A program made the position numbers and the translations under genes. From assembly GCA_018821435.1 (NCBI GenBank), contig JAHJME010000015.1, forward strand, positions 124,001 to 188,000: DNA of 64,000 nucleotides, in the 5' to 3' direction. The first letter of the stretch is position 1; each line of letters opens with the position of its first letter. The notes beneath the pieces are model-generated. The model did no database searches. It saw only the letters and a list, made by a program, of their open reading frames with translations, and was not told where the DNA came from. Shown here one piece after another: positions 35,339 through 43,884 of the stretch. This DNA comes from Alphaproteobacteria bacterium. Lineage in GTDB: Bacteria > Pseudomonadota > Alphaproteobacteria > Caulobacterales > Caulobacteraceae.

Positions 35339-36133
35339 ATGCGGGCGATGGTTTTGGTGACGGCGGTGTCCGCCCTCGGTCTCGTGGGCGCGGCGGCCGC
35401 GCCGGCGAAGGCCCCCGCGCCGCCGGCGCCGATCACTCCCTACCTGGCGCCCGACGCCATCGACACCTACAAGATCCTGCCCCCCGCGCCCGTCGCCGGC
35501 ACGACCCGATACGAGGCCGACCGGACGATCTTCCTGCAGACCCGGAAGCTCGAGGGCACGCCCCGCTGGGACATGGCCAAGGGCGACGACAACTCGTTCG
35601 GGATCATCAAGGGCATGAGCTGCGCCATCGGCGCCGAGCTGACGCCCGAGAACGCGCCCAAGACCTATCGGATGTTCATGCGCGTCGGCCGTGACGCCAG
35701 CATCACCACCAATCACCCCAAGGACATCTACAAGCGCCAGCGGCCCTATCTGATCGATGAGGGCAATATCTGCATCAACAAGTCCGACGCCCTGGCCAAG
35801 AGCCCGGACTATCCCTCGGGTCACAACACCTGGGGCTGGAGCGTCGGGCTGATCCTGGCTGAGATCGCCCCCGACCGCGCCACCCCGATCATGGCCCGCG
35901 CCCGGGCCTTCGGCGAAAGCCGGCTGGTCTGCGGCGTCCATAACATGAGCGCCGTCCACATCGGCTGGGCCAACGGCTCGATCATGGTCGCCGCTCTGCA
36001 CGGCAACCCGGAGTTCCAGAAGGACCTTGAGGCCGTGAAGAAGGAAGTGGCCGCCGTCCGCAAGACCGCCCCGGCTCCCGACGCCGCCAGGTGCGCCGCC
36101 GAGGCCGAACTGGTGGCGCAGAGCCCCTACTGA
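35339..36133 (+). CDS. PAP2-type (class A) acid phosphatase-like exported protein
   Basis: A 264-residue protein with a signal peptide (MRAMVLVTAVSALGLVGAAA, cleavage near residue 21) and the class A acid phosphatase pattern: KRQRP (Lys132-Pro136), PSGH (159-162), then SRLVCGVH (Ser194, Arg195, His201). In SRx5HxxxD the last Asp is replaced by Ala205 (HNMSA). This Asp normally supports the nucleophilic histidine, so activity may be reduced or altered. ATG 35339 has GGGAG upstream; the open frame extends 18 codons further. The 3' end overlaps the convergent CHAT gene by 7 bases. Confidence 0.85.
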   Translation: MRAMVLVTAVSALGLVGAAAAPAKAPAPPAPITPYLAPDAIDTYKILPPAPVAGTTRYEADRTIFLQTRKLEGTPRWDMAKGDDNSFGIIKGMSCAIGAELTPENAPKTYRMFMRVGRDASITTNHPKDIYKRQRPYLIDEGNICINKSDALAKSPDYPSGHNTWGWSVGLILAEIAPDRATPIMARARAFGESRLVCGVHNMSAVHIGWANGSIMVAALHGNPEFQKDLEAVKKEVAAVRKTAPAPDAARCAAEAELVAQSPY

Positions 36134-39100
36134 GGCCGGCTCTCCTCGGCCAGGTGGAAGATCGCCGCCTGGCCGCCCAGCGCCCCGCCCAACAGGATCT
36201 CGCCCGGCCGGCCTGTCGCCGACGCCGTGACGTAGATGTTCGACCCCGAGTCCAGCAGCTTAGGCGCTGACGCCGCGCCATCGCGGCCCAGGGTCAGCAG
36301 CAGGCCCGAATAGGTGTGGGCGAACGGCATGACGGCGAAGGGGTTCGCCTTGGCGGCCACGGCGGGCGCGGCCGGCCGATAGGTCACCACGTTCTCCTTG
36401 CTGGCCGCCACGAACGTCCGCCCGCCCGGCAACACGGCCAGGGTGCGCACGTCGGACGCGCCCAGGGTGGCGTCCGCATAGACCGTCCGTGTCTCCAGCC
36501 CCCCATCGACCGCGACCACGGTCGCCCGGCCGTCCTCGCCACAGGCCCCGCGCGTTGCGCCGCCCAGCAGGACCCGGCCGTCGTCGCGCGCCAAGGCGGC
36601 GACCACGCTCAGGCCCCGGATCTCCCGCGCCGCACGCCGCACGCCGGTGCGCGCATCGCGCAGCTCCAGCCAGGTGACCCACTCGGTTAGGCAGTCTGCC
36701 GTGTCGTAGTCGTCGAGCGTCTGGGCTGCCGAGACAGTCAGCCCCGCCGTCCGCGTCGTGTAGGTGATCAACAGGTCCGATCCGCGCGGGGTGATCGTCG
36801 CCGAGGACAGCGCGAAGCCTGTTGGCGCGGTCACCTCGAACAGCGGGCGCGGTTCCAGGGAAGCGCCGAACTCCAGGACATGCAGCCGTCCGCCGCCGGC
36901 CGCCGGCGGGTCGCGCAAGTTCACCTCGCCGACGACGATCACCGCCCGGTCCGCCCCGGTCGGCGCGCCGCCCAGCAGGAAGGCGTCGACGCGCGCCAGG
37001 CCCTCGCCCTGCCAGACCTTCACTCGCGCGCCGTCCTCGTAGGCCTCCAGGGTGGGAACGTTGCGGCCCGCGCCGCCCAGCCGATAGCCGCCCGCCACCA
37101 GGCGATCCCCAAGCTGGGCCACAACCTGCGCCGCGCCGACCGTGCGATCCTCTTGCCGCCAGGCCTCGCCGCCCGCATCGTCGGCCATGCGCACGGCCGA
37201 CCCCTGCCGACCGCGTGCGTCCGCGTCCGAGATGAACCGCGCGGCGGTCCCCGTCGCCGTCCGCTTCAGGCCCAGCACCTCGCCGCCCGCCGTGGTCAGC
37301 ACCTCCACCGACCGCAGCGCAGGCGGGCTCACGGCGCCCGCTCGGACCGGCCCGCCATCGCCCAGGATGACGAACGGCGCCCAGAAGCGTGGGTGCAGAT
37401 AGGCCCGGGAGGGCGGCGCGGCCAGGAAGCGGCGCTGAGCCTCGGCCAGGGCCGCCGCCGGCCCCTGTCCCGGCCTGTCGCGCAGGTCCGCGAACACCCC
37501 GGCCACCACCTGTTTGCTGGCCTCGGAATTCACCGGCCACAGGGTCGCCAGGGTCGACGGCACGCCCGCCACGGCGAAAGCGGACGCCAGCGCCGGCAGG
37601 TCCTGGGCCAGTTGGGTCAGGTCGAAATTGGCGGTGTTGCAGGCCGACAGCGCCACGAATGCGGCCCGCAGGTTCATGTCGGCGATCTCGGAGGCGGTCA
37701 GCAGTCCATCGTCGAACGGATCGGCCGCCGTCACCGGCGTCAGCACCAGGGCGGGTTCCGAGAGCCCCTGCAGGTCCTCGCGCAGCAGGCCGTGGGTGGC
37801 GAAGGACAGATAGCGATAGGCGCCGACCATCTGCCCGCGCAGCCCGCGCTCGGTCGCGGCGTCCTGCACCAGCACCCGCGCCGACCGGAAGCCGCGCGCC
37901 GAGGCCTCCAGCTCGTCCTTGGTCTCCGGCAAGGGCGCCAACGCGTCCAGCCGGGTTCCGCGCAGGCGGACCTTGGCGGGGTCTTCGTCCGCGCCCGCCC
38001 GCAGGACCGGATCGCCGATACCCAGGAAGTCGAGGTCGGCGGCCGGCGCCCGCGCGGTCCGGGCGGCCACGATCGCCCCGGCCGAGCCCGCGTAGCTGAC
38101 GGCGTGGCGGCGGACCAGCCAGTCGGCGGCGGCCAGGTCGTAGCCCCCCGCGATCTTCGGCGGCGCTGCCGGCAAAAGCGCCGACAGCGGCAGCGCCGCG
38201 CCCGCGATCCCCGACAGCCAGACGATCCGGTCCTCCGGCTTCAGGCAGCTCTCGAACGGGCGGATCAGGGTGTCGTGGAGCCGCACCGACGCCTCCACCG
38301 GAAACTGGATGTCGAGGCGGTCGTTCGGCGCATGGGTCGCCGTCAGCGCGGCCTGCACCAGCCGGGTGTCCAGCCGCAGTCGCAGGGGGTCCGCCGCCAC
38401 GAGGCTCTGGGTCGTCCCGTCCCGCCGCACGCACATGTAAGCATAGCCCCCGGCGGTCGGCGCCATCGCCAGCACCGCCTCGTCGGCCGCCAGCGCGCCC
38501 TGCAGCGTGGCCAGCGGCGTCAGATCGGGCGCGCCGACACGGACGCCGTCCTTGGCCAGCGCCGCCTCGGCCTTGGCGATCCGCACGTCGAAGTCGCGGA
38601 TCAGCCAGCGGGTCTCCACGTCGTGCCGCAGCGGCCCTGGCGACGCCGGTCCGGCGGCCGCGCGGGTCATCACCGCCTGGACCTGCTCGCGGACCAGACG
38701 GTCGCGGCGCGCCCGCAATCGCAGCGCCTGATGTGTCGTGCGCCGCGCGGTCTCGGTCTTCGCCAGACCCAGCGCCGTCAGCGCGTCGGCGTCGAAACTG
38801 GGCCCGGCGCGCCCCGCTAGCTGGAACAGGCCAAAGACCACGTCCGCCGTTTTGGGGTCGCGCAAGGCGCCGGCCTGGGTCAGGGCCAGCGAGATCAGCA
38901 CCTGATCGACGGCGCCCGGCCGCCGCCAAGCCGGGTCAGAGCCGGCCGCCCGGAGCCGCGGGCCCAAATCGGCCAGTCCGGCCTGCCGCGCCGCGCCCGG
39001 CGGCAGGGCGAGCGCCGCGCCCGCCGCGCGGTAGACCGCCACCGAGCTTGCCGCCCCTGCCGTCGGCTTGAACGCCAGCGGCGCGGCGAGCGCCCGCGCG

Positions 39101-39831
39101 GCCACGGGATCGCTCCCGCCCCCCAGCGCGGCGACCAGGGCGCGAACCGCGAGGTACGACACCTCGCCCGCGCTGGCCGGCGCGCGGGTCCCGGCGGCAT
39201 AGAGCGCCGCATAGGGATGCTCTGCCAGCGCCGCCCGCGCCCCGTCCAGCTCACTTAGCGCCGCGTACACGGCCGCCCGCCGGCCGAGCGCCTCGGCCAA
39301 CAGCGACGGGTCGCCGTCCAGCCGCCGCAATGTCCCCAGCGCCACGTCCAGCGCCTCGGCCGCGCCCTTCAGGTCGCCCACCTGTTCCAGGATGCGCGCC
39401 TCCGTCAGCCGGTAGGCCATGGCGTCCAGGCTGAGCGGCGGCAAGGCGCGCCCGAGCGCCTCCCCACTGGCCCGATAGAGACCCCACGCCCGCTCCGCCT
39501 GGCCGCTTTCGACCAGCAGCGCCAAGACCTCGGACAACGCCCCCGCCACCGGGACGGGCGCGGCCTCGGGATTCTCGATCGCGCCGATCATCGACAGGAC
39601 GCGATCAATCGCGCCGTCCCGCTCGGCGATCTGCCCGCGCCCGGCGAAGTCCCGCGCCATCGCCACCTGCCGGCGCAGGTAGGTCTCGCCATCGTCGGAG
39701 CTGACCGCCGCCCGTGGCTTCAGCGCCTCATCGGCTACCGAAGGCTGCGGCGTTGCCAAGAACACGCTTGTGACGAAAAGCCAGCCCGCTAGGCTCCACC
39801 GTACGAAGCAGTTGCGGGGGGTTTCCGTCAT
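36127..39831 (-). CDS. exported CHAT-domain (caspase-like) protease with repeat N-terminus
   Basis: A 1234-residue protein. A signal peptide (WSLAGWLFVTSVFLA, cleavage after PSVA near residue 34) sends it to the envelope. Residues about 40-450 are Ala-rich helical repeats of TPR-like look. A CHAT caspase-fold domain (about 570-870) has the catalytic pair His680 (YLSFATHGLL) and Cys731 (VALSACNTANF), then STLATLWPVNSEAS and HPRFWAPFVILGDGG. The last 350 residues look beta-rich. ATG 39831 has GGAG 8 bases upstream. It overlaps, base for base, the start codon of the divergent trypsin-like protease. CHAT proteases usually act on partner proteins after a signal; a periplasmic one is unusual. Confidence 0.85.
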   Translation of the reverse strand: MTETPRNCFVRWSLAGWLFVTSVFLATPQPSVADEALKPRAAVSSDDGETYLRRQVAMARDFAGRGQIAERDGAIDRVLSMIGAIENPEAAPVPVAGALSEVLALLVESGQAERAWGLYRASGEALGRALPPLSLDAMAYRLTEARILEQVGDLKGAAEALDVALGTLRRLDGDPSLLAEALGRRAAVYAALSELDGARAALAEHPYAALYAAGTRAPASAGEVSYLAVRALVAALGGGSDPVAARALAAPLAFKPTAGAASSVAVYRAAGAALALPPGAARQAGLADLGPRLRAAGSDPAWRRPGAVDQVLISLALTQAGALRDPKTADVVFGLFQLAGRAGPSFDADALTALGLAKTETARRTTHQALRLRARRDRLVREQVQAVMTRAAAGPASPGPLRHDVETRWLIRDFDVRIAKAEAALAKDGVRVGAPDLTPLATLQGALAADEAVLAMAPTAGGYAYMCVRRDGTTQSLVAADPLRLRLDTRLVQAALTATHAPNDRLDIQFPVEASVRLHDTLIRPFESCLKPEDRIVWLSGIAGAALPLSALLPAAPPKIAGGYDLAAADWLVRRHAVSYAGSAGAIVAARTARAPAADLDFLGIGDPVLRAGADEDPAKVRLRGTRLDALAPLPETKDELEASARGFRSARVLVQDAATERGLRGQMVGAYRYLSFATHGLLREDLQGLSEPALVLTPVTAADPFDDGLLTASEIADMNLRAAFVALSACNTANFDLTQLAQDLPALASAFAVAGVPSTLATLWPVNSEASKQVVAGVFADLRDRPGQGPAAALAEAQRRFLAAPPSRAYLHPRFWAPFVILGDGGPVRAGAVSPPALRSVEVLTTAGGEVLGLKRTATGTAARFISDADARGRQGSAVRMADDAGGEAWRQEDRTVGAAQVVAQLGDRLVAGGYRLGGAGRNVPTLEAYEDGARVKVWQGEGLARVDAFLLGGAPTGADRAVIVVGEVNLRDPPAAGGGRLHVLEFGASLEPRPLFEVTAPTGFALSSATITPRGSDLLITYTTRTAGLTVSAAQTLDDYDTADCLTEWVTWLELRDARTGVRRAAREIRGLSVVAALARDDGRVLLGGATRGACGEDGRATVVAVDGGLETRTVYADATLGASDVRTLAVLPGGRTFVAASKENVVTYRPAAPAVAAKANPFAVMPFAHTYSGLLLTLGRDGAASAPKLLDSGSNIYVTASATGRPGEILLGGALGGQAAIFHLAEESRPQ

Positions 39832-41011
39832 GAATTGGCTCCGTCTGGGCCTGGGCCTCGCGGCCATGTCGCTGGCATCATACGCATGGGCCGACGCGCC
39901 GGAAGGACGCTTGGGCTCAACGGTCCAGCCGGCGAGCGGCCGCGCGCCGGCCGCCGCCCTGCCGCCCGGCGCGCCCAAGAGCCCCGGCAAGGGCGGCCTG
40001 TCCTATGGCAAGGCCCTGGGCGGGCTGAAGGCCGAGGGCCAGGCGGCCACACGCGGCGCGACCGAAACCCGCGTCTATAAGGACGCCTCGCCCGCCGTGG
40101 TCATGGTGTTGGCCGGCGAGGGCTTCGGCTCGGGCGTGCTGATCAGCGCCGACGGCAAGATCATCACCAACCTGCATGTGGTCGAGGACGCCACCGAGGT
40201 CGGCGTGGTGTTCAAGCCGGCGGTCGAGGGCGCGGCGCTGGGCAAGGCCGACGTGCGCCGCGCCAAGGTGCTGCGCCGCGACGAGGTCGCCGACCTGGCG
40301 CTGATCCAGGTCGAAGAGGTCCCGGCCGGCGTGAAGCCGCTGGCGATCGGCAATTCCACCACCGTGCAGGTGGGCGCCGACGTCCATGCCATCGGCCATC
40401 CCACGGGGGAGGCCTGGACCTACACCCGCGGCATCGTCAGCCAGATCCGCCGCGCCTACGCCTGGTCGACCGAGGACAAGATCCCGCACGAGGCGACGGT
40501 CATCCAGACCCAGACGCCGATCAATCCCGGCAACTCGGGCGGTCCGCTGCTGGACGACAACCTGAACGTCGTGGGGATCAACAGCTTCGTCGGCGAGGGC
40601 GAGGGTCTGAACTTCGCGATCTCGGCCGAGGACGTGAAGTCCTTCCTGGCCCGCACGCAGGATCGCGTCGTGCAGGCGGCCACCAAGGCGGCGGCGCAGA
40701 AGTGCGAGCGGCGGGCGCTCGACAAGATCGAGAACAAGAATCCGAAGGGCGTCGCGCTGTCGGTCGACGACGACTGCGACGGCAAGGTCGACTTCCTGCT
40801 GGTGATCCCCGACAGCAAGCGCCATCCGATCCAGGCCATCTTCGACGAAGATGGCGACGGCATCTACGACACCGTCTTCTACGACGATGGCCACGACGGG
40901 CAGTATGACACCGCGCTCTACGACACCGACGGCAACGGAAAGCCGGACATGCGCGGCGACATCCGCAAGGGCGAAGACGAGCCGTACCGCTGGGAAAAGA
41001 TCAAGGAATAG
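39830..41011 (+). CDS. exported S1C trypsin-like serine protease with aspartate-rich C-terminal repeats
   Basis: A 393-residue protein. The signal peptide is MNWLRLGLGLAAMSLASYAWA. The trypsin domain has the triad His116 (TNLHVVEDAT), Asp155 (VADLALIQV) and Ser236 (NPGNSGGPLLD), as in HtrA/DegP, but there is no PDZ domain. From about residue 312 four DxDxDG-like units follow (DDDCDGKVDF, DEDGDGIYDT, DDGHDGQYDT, DTDGNGKPDM), likely calcium-binding. ATG 39830 has GGGGGG 8 bases upstream and overlaps the ATG of the divergent CHAT gene by two bases. The pairing suggests a joint role; the target is unknown. Confidence 0.9.
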   Translation: MNWLRLGLGLAAMSLASYAWADAPEGRLGSTVQPASGRAPAAALPPGAPKSPGKGGLSYGKALGGLKAEGQAATRGATETRVYKDASPAVVMVLAGEGFGSGVLISADGKIITNLHVVEDATEVGVVFKPAVEGAALGKADVRRAKVLRRDEVADLALIQVEEVPAGVKPLAIGNSTTVQVGADVHAIGHPTGEAWTYTRGIVSQIRRAYAWSTEDKIPHEATVIQTQTPINPGNSGGPLLDDNLNVVGINSFVGEGEGLNFAISAEDVKSFLARTQDRVVQAATKAAAQKCERRALDKIENKNPKGVALSVDDDCDGKVDFLLVIPDSKRHPIQAIFDEDGDGIYDTVFYDDGHDGQYDTALYDTDGNGKPDMRGDIRKGEDEPYRWEKIKE

Positions 41012-41014
41012 GGG

Positions 41015-41788
41015 TCAGATTCCCGCGTACCACTGATAGCCGCGGTCGGGCCAGAAGCCGCCCTTGCCGCGGCCCAGGCCGTCCAGCGACGCTACCGCCT
41101 CGATGCGCATGACGTACTTGGCGTGCTTGTAGCCCAGCTGGCGTTCGACCCGCAGGCGTAGCGGCGCGCCGTGGCGCACCGGCAGGGTCGCGTCGTTCAT
41201 CTGGTAGGCCAGGATCGTCTGCGGGTGATAGGCGTCGATCAGGTCGATGCTCTCGTAATAGACCCCCGCCCCGTCCGTCGCCGAGCGGTCCAGGGTGTCG
41301 GCGCAGTGGAAGACGATATAGCGGGCCTCGGGCTTCAGCTTCGCCCGGTCCAGCAGGGCCGACAGCCGCGCACCCTTCCACTTGCCGATCGACGACCAGC
41401 CCTCGACGCAGTCGTGCCGGGTGATCTGGGTGCGCGACGGCGCGGCCCGGAGGTCGGCCAGGCTCAGCGCCAGGGGCTGTTCGACCAGGCCGCCGATCGC
41501 CAGGCGGTAGCTCGCGAAGTTCTCGGCCAGCAGGGCCAGATAGGCCGCATCGCCGGGCCGCATCGTGCCATTGGCCTTGAAGTCCTTGGACATCTCGGCG
41601 GGGGTGAACTCGCGGGCCAGCGCGTTGCGGTCGGTGACCGCCCGCTGCGCGTGCCGGGTCCACTTCTCGGCGACCTTCAGCACCCCGGTGAAGGTGGAAT
41701 TCATCGCCAGCTTGTCGCAGCCGGTAAGCCACAGCGAACCCAGCGTGGCTCCAGCGGCCGTCAGCCAGCGGCGGCGATCGAGGGTCAC
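41015..41788 (-). CDS. molybdopterin-dependent oxidoreductase, sulfite-oxidase/MsrP fold
   Basis: A 257-residue periplasmic enzyme. The N-terminus is a Tat signal with a lipobox (DRRRWLTAAGATLGSLWLTGC, Cys24), so it is probably a folded, exported lipoprotein. The molybdenum-binding cysteine is Cys127 (ITRHDCVEGWSSIGKW), with RYIVFHCADTL and PLRLRVERQLGYKHAKYV. It overlaps the upstream cytochrome b gene as ATGA. Together they look like a YedYZ/MsrPQ-like pair, the cytochrome b feeding electrons to the molybdoenzyme. The substrate (sulfoxide, sulfite, other) is open. Confidence 0.9.
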   Translation of the reverse strand: MTLDRRRWLTAAGATLGSLWLTGCDKLAMNSTFTGVLKVAEKWTRHAQRAVTDRNALAREFTPAEMSKDFKANGTMRPGDAAYLALLAENFASYRLAIGGLVEQPLALSLADLRAAPSRTQITRHDCVEGWSSIGKWKGARLSALLDRAKLKPEARYIVFHCADTLDRSATDGAGVYYESIDLIDAYHPQTILAYQMNDATLPVRHGAPLRLRVERQLGYKHAKYVMRIEAVASLDGLGRGKGGFWPDRGYQWYAGI

Positions 41789-42612
41789 GCCTTATCTCCT
41801 TCAGCGTCGATCGCGTAGCGGCCGGTGATCATCGATCGCAGGTTGTTCCAGAGGCCCGAGACCACCACCAGCACCAGGTGGACGACGATGAACAGCACGA
41901 TGCCGCTGGCCGACAGGAAGTGGATCGTCCGCGCCGACTGCCGTCCGCCGAACAGGTCGATCAGCTGCGGGACCGTGGCGTTGAAGGTGGGCGACATGCA
42001 GAGCCCGGTCAGCACCATCAGCGGCAGCAGAACGGCGATGACCGCCAGGTAGGTCAGCTTCTGGATGACATTGTAGCGCCGCGCCGCCTCGCCCTTGGGA
42101 AACTGCAGCCGGGCATGGGTGACGATCTCATGCAGGATATGGCGCGGCTTCATCTGGTCGCGGGTGGGCAGCAGGTCGCGGCGGACATGCCCGCCAGCCA
42201 GGCCCCACAGCCAGTAGACCAAGCCGTTGATCACGAAGATCCAGGCGAAGAAGAAGTGCCAGGACCGCCCGGACCCCAGGTCCCGCCAGCTGGGTACGGT
42301 GGCCCAGGCCGGGAAACCCCGCTGTTCGCGCCGGCCCTCCGGCCCCGACCAGCCGAACAGGCCGGTGGTGTCGAACTTGAGGTCGCCCACGGTGGTGATC
42401 CCGCGCGGCTGGCCCGCCACCTCCACCTTCTTCATCGAGACCCAGGGCTCGGCGAAGGTGGATTTGGCGCCCCAGTAGAGCGCGGGATGGGCGTTGAAGA
42501 TCTGCAGGCCGCTCATCAGCAGCAGGCTGACCGCCAGCACATTCAGCCAGTGGGTGATCCGCGTGACGCCCGAGTGACGCCGGATCAGCACCTTGGCGGG
42601 CTTATCGGCCAT
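41785..42612 (-). CDS. cytochrome b/b6-domain membrane protein (partner of the molybdoenzyme)
   Basis: A 275-residue inner-membrane protein of the bacterial cytochrome b561/di-heme family with four main helices. Candidate heme ligands are His in VTRITHWLNVLAVSLLLMSG, SWHFFFAWIFVINGLVY, ARTIHFLSASG and VVHLVLVVVSGLW. A soluble stretch lies between helices 1 and 2. I start at ATG 42612 (MADKPAKVLIRR), with GGAGG 5 bases upstream. Its stop overlaps the molybdoenzyme start, so they are coupled and probably pass quinol electrons to the periplasm. Confidence 0.9.
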   Translation of the reverse strand: MADKPAKVLIRRHSGVTRITHWLNVLAVSLLLMSGLQIFNAHPALYWGAKSTFAEPWVSMKKVEVAGQPRGITTVGDLKFDTTGLFGWSGPEGRREQRGFPAWATVPSWRDLGSGRSWHFFFAWIFVINGLVYWLWGLAGGHVRRDLLPTRDQMKPRHILHEIVTHARLQFPKGEAARRYNVIQKLTYLAVIAVLLPLMVLTGLCMSPTFNATVPQLIDLFGGRQSARTIHFLSASGIVLFIVVHLVLVVVSGLWNNLRSMITGRYAIDAEGDKA

Positions 42613-42727
42613 GCGTTCCTCCAGCCCGCAGTGTGGCGCCGCTCGCCGCCCAACGCGAGCCCGCCGACGGTATCGGAACGATATCGCGTCGCCCCGCGCT
42701 TCTATCGGCAGCACAAGGAGCTTCGCC

Positions 42728-42901
42728 GTGAGCGCCAGAAAACCCGCGAACGATGACGAGATTCAGGCGGAGGGCCGCAAGGACGCCCCCGCCCAGCCGA
42801 ACCCCGCCGCCGAGCCCTATCCCGCCTGCGGCAAGGACGACGGCGTCGAAGTCCCGGCGCGCGGCGGCGCCCCCGCCGACCCGGTCGAGGGCAAGCGCTA
42901 G
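42728..42901 (+). CDS. small hydrophilic protein of unknown function
   Basis: A 57-residue frame starting at GTG 42728, with AAGGAG 7 bases upstream. The product is rich in Pro, Ala, Asp and Gly, without a membrane segment or motif I recognise (one Cys in YPACGKDDG). It lies divergent from the cytochrome b gene and 53 bases before the thioesterase gene. The good ribosome site and codon use favour a real gene. Confidence 0.55.
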   Translation: MSARKPANDDEIQAEGRKDAPAQPNPAAEPYPACGKDDGVEVPARGGAPADPVEGKR

Positions 42902-42954
42902 CCCCCGGGGCCGGGCGTCTCTAGTGTCCCCGCCTCGAAGCGGGGAGTGCAGGC

Positions 42955-43869
42955 GTGGCGGAAGTGGAAGTCTGGCGTGGCGGCGTGGCCAACTGGGAAT
43001 GCGACCAGATGGGCCACCTCAACGTGGGCTTCTATGTCGCCAAGTCGATGGAGGCGCTGGCGGGTCTCGCCGCCCAACTTGGCATGCCGGGCGCCTTCGC
43101 CGCTTCGGCCGAGGCCACCCTGGTGGTCCGCGAACAGCACATCCGCTTCATCAAGGAAGCCCGCCCGGGCGCGCCGCTCACCGTCAGCGGCGGCGTGATC
43201 GCGATGGGCGAGAGCGATGCGCGGCTGATGCTGCTGATGCGCCACCACACCGGCGACCTGGCGGCCAGCTTCCAGATGCTGGTCAGCCACGCCACCGCCC
43301 GTGACGGACGAGCCTTCCCCTGGCCCGACCGCATTCGCGCCCGCGCCGAGGCGCTGACGGCCGAGGTGCCGGACAACGCCGCGCCCCGGTCCATCGGTCT
43401 GGCGCCCATCGAAACCCAGGCCAGCCTGGCTCGCGCCGACGCGCTGGGCCTGAGCCGCACCGGCCTGCGGGTCATGGACGCCCAGGACTGCGATGCTTTC
43501 GGCCGCATGCGCACCGAGATGTTCATGCACCGGCTGTCGGATGGCATCCCCCACTTCTTCGTCGGCCGTCGGCCCGGCGCGATCGACACCAGCCGCAAGG
43601 TCGGCGGCGCGGCGCTGGAATACCGGCTGATCCACCACGCCTGGCCTCGCCCCGGCGATCGGCTGGAGCTGCGGTCCGGCTCGGCGGGCGGCGACCCTCG
43701 GTTCCGCCGCCTCGTCCACTGGCTGCTGGACCCCGACACGGGCCGCCCCTGGGGCAGCGCCGAAGCCATCGCCGTCTCCTTCGACCTGGAGACCCGCAAG
43801 CTGATCACCCTCTCGGACGAAGAGTTCGCGCGGGTGGAAGCGGATGCGGTTCCGGGGTTGGGGCTGTAG
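42955..43869 (+). CDS. acyl-CoA thioesterase-like protein (double hotdog fold)
   Basis: A 304-residue protein with two hotdog repeats. The first shows NWECDQMGHLNVGFYVAKSM, the typical Asp-x-x-x-H/N catalytic segment of 4-hydroxybenzoyl-CoA-like thioesterases. The second has RVMDAQDCDAFGRMRTEMFM. It would hydrolyse a CoA or ACP thioester in the cytoplasm. GTG 42955 has GGGGAG 9-10 bases upstream; a start three codons later (GTG) is less likely. It ends 15 bases from the convergent hydrolase stop. Confidence 0.82.
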   Translation: MAEVEVWRGGVANWECDQMGHLNVGFYVAKSMEALAGLAAQLGMPGAFAASAEATLVVREQHIRFIKEARPGAPLTVSGGVIAMGESDARLMLLMRHHTGDLAASFQMLVSHATARDGRAFPWPDRIRARAEALTAEVPDNAAPRSIGLAPIETQASLARADALGLSRTGLRVMDAQDCDAFGRMRTEMFMHRLSDGIPHFFVGRRPGAIDTSRKVGGAALEYRLIHHAWPRPGDRLELRSGSAGGDPRFRRLVHWLLDPDTGRPWGSAEAIAVSFDLETRKLITLSDEEFARVEADAVPGLGL

Positions 43870-43884
43870 GCGCGCCGAACGGCG

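Noticed and set aside
36880..38820. Long plus-strand open frame opposite the CHAT gene
   Set aside because: Translation is Arg/Pro/Gly-rich with no family features; the minus frame has the CHAT His and Cys and a signal peptide.
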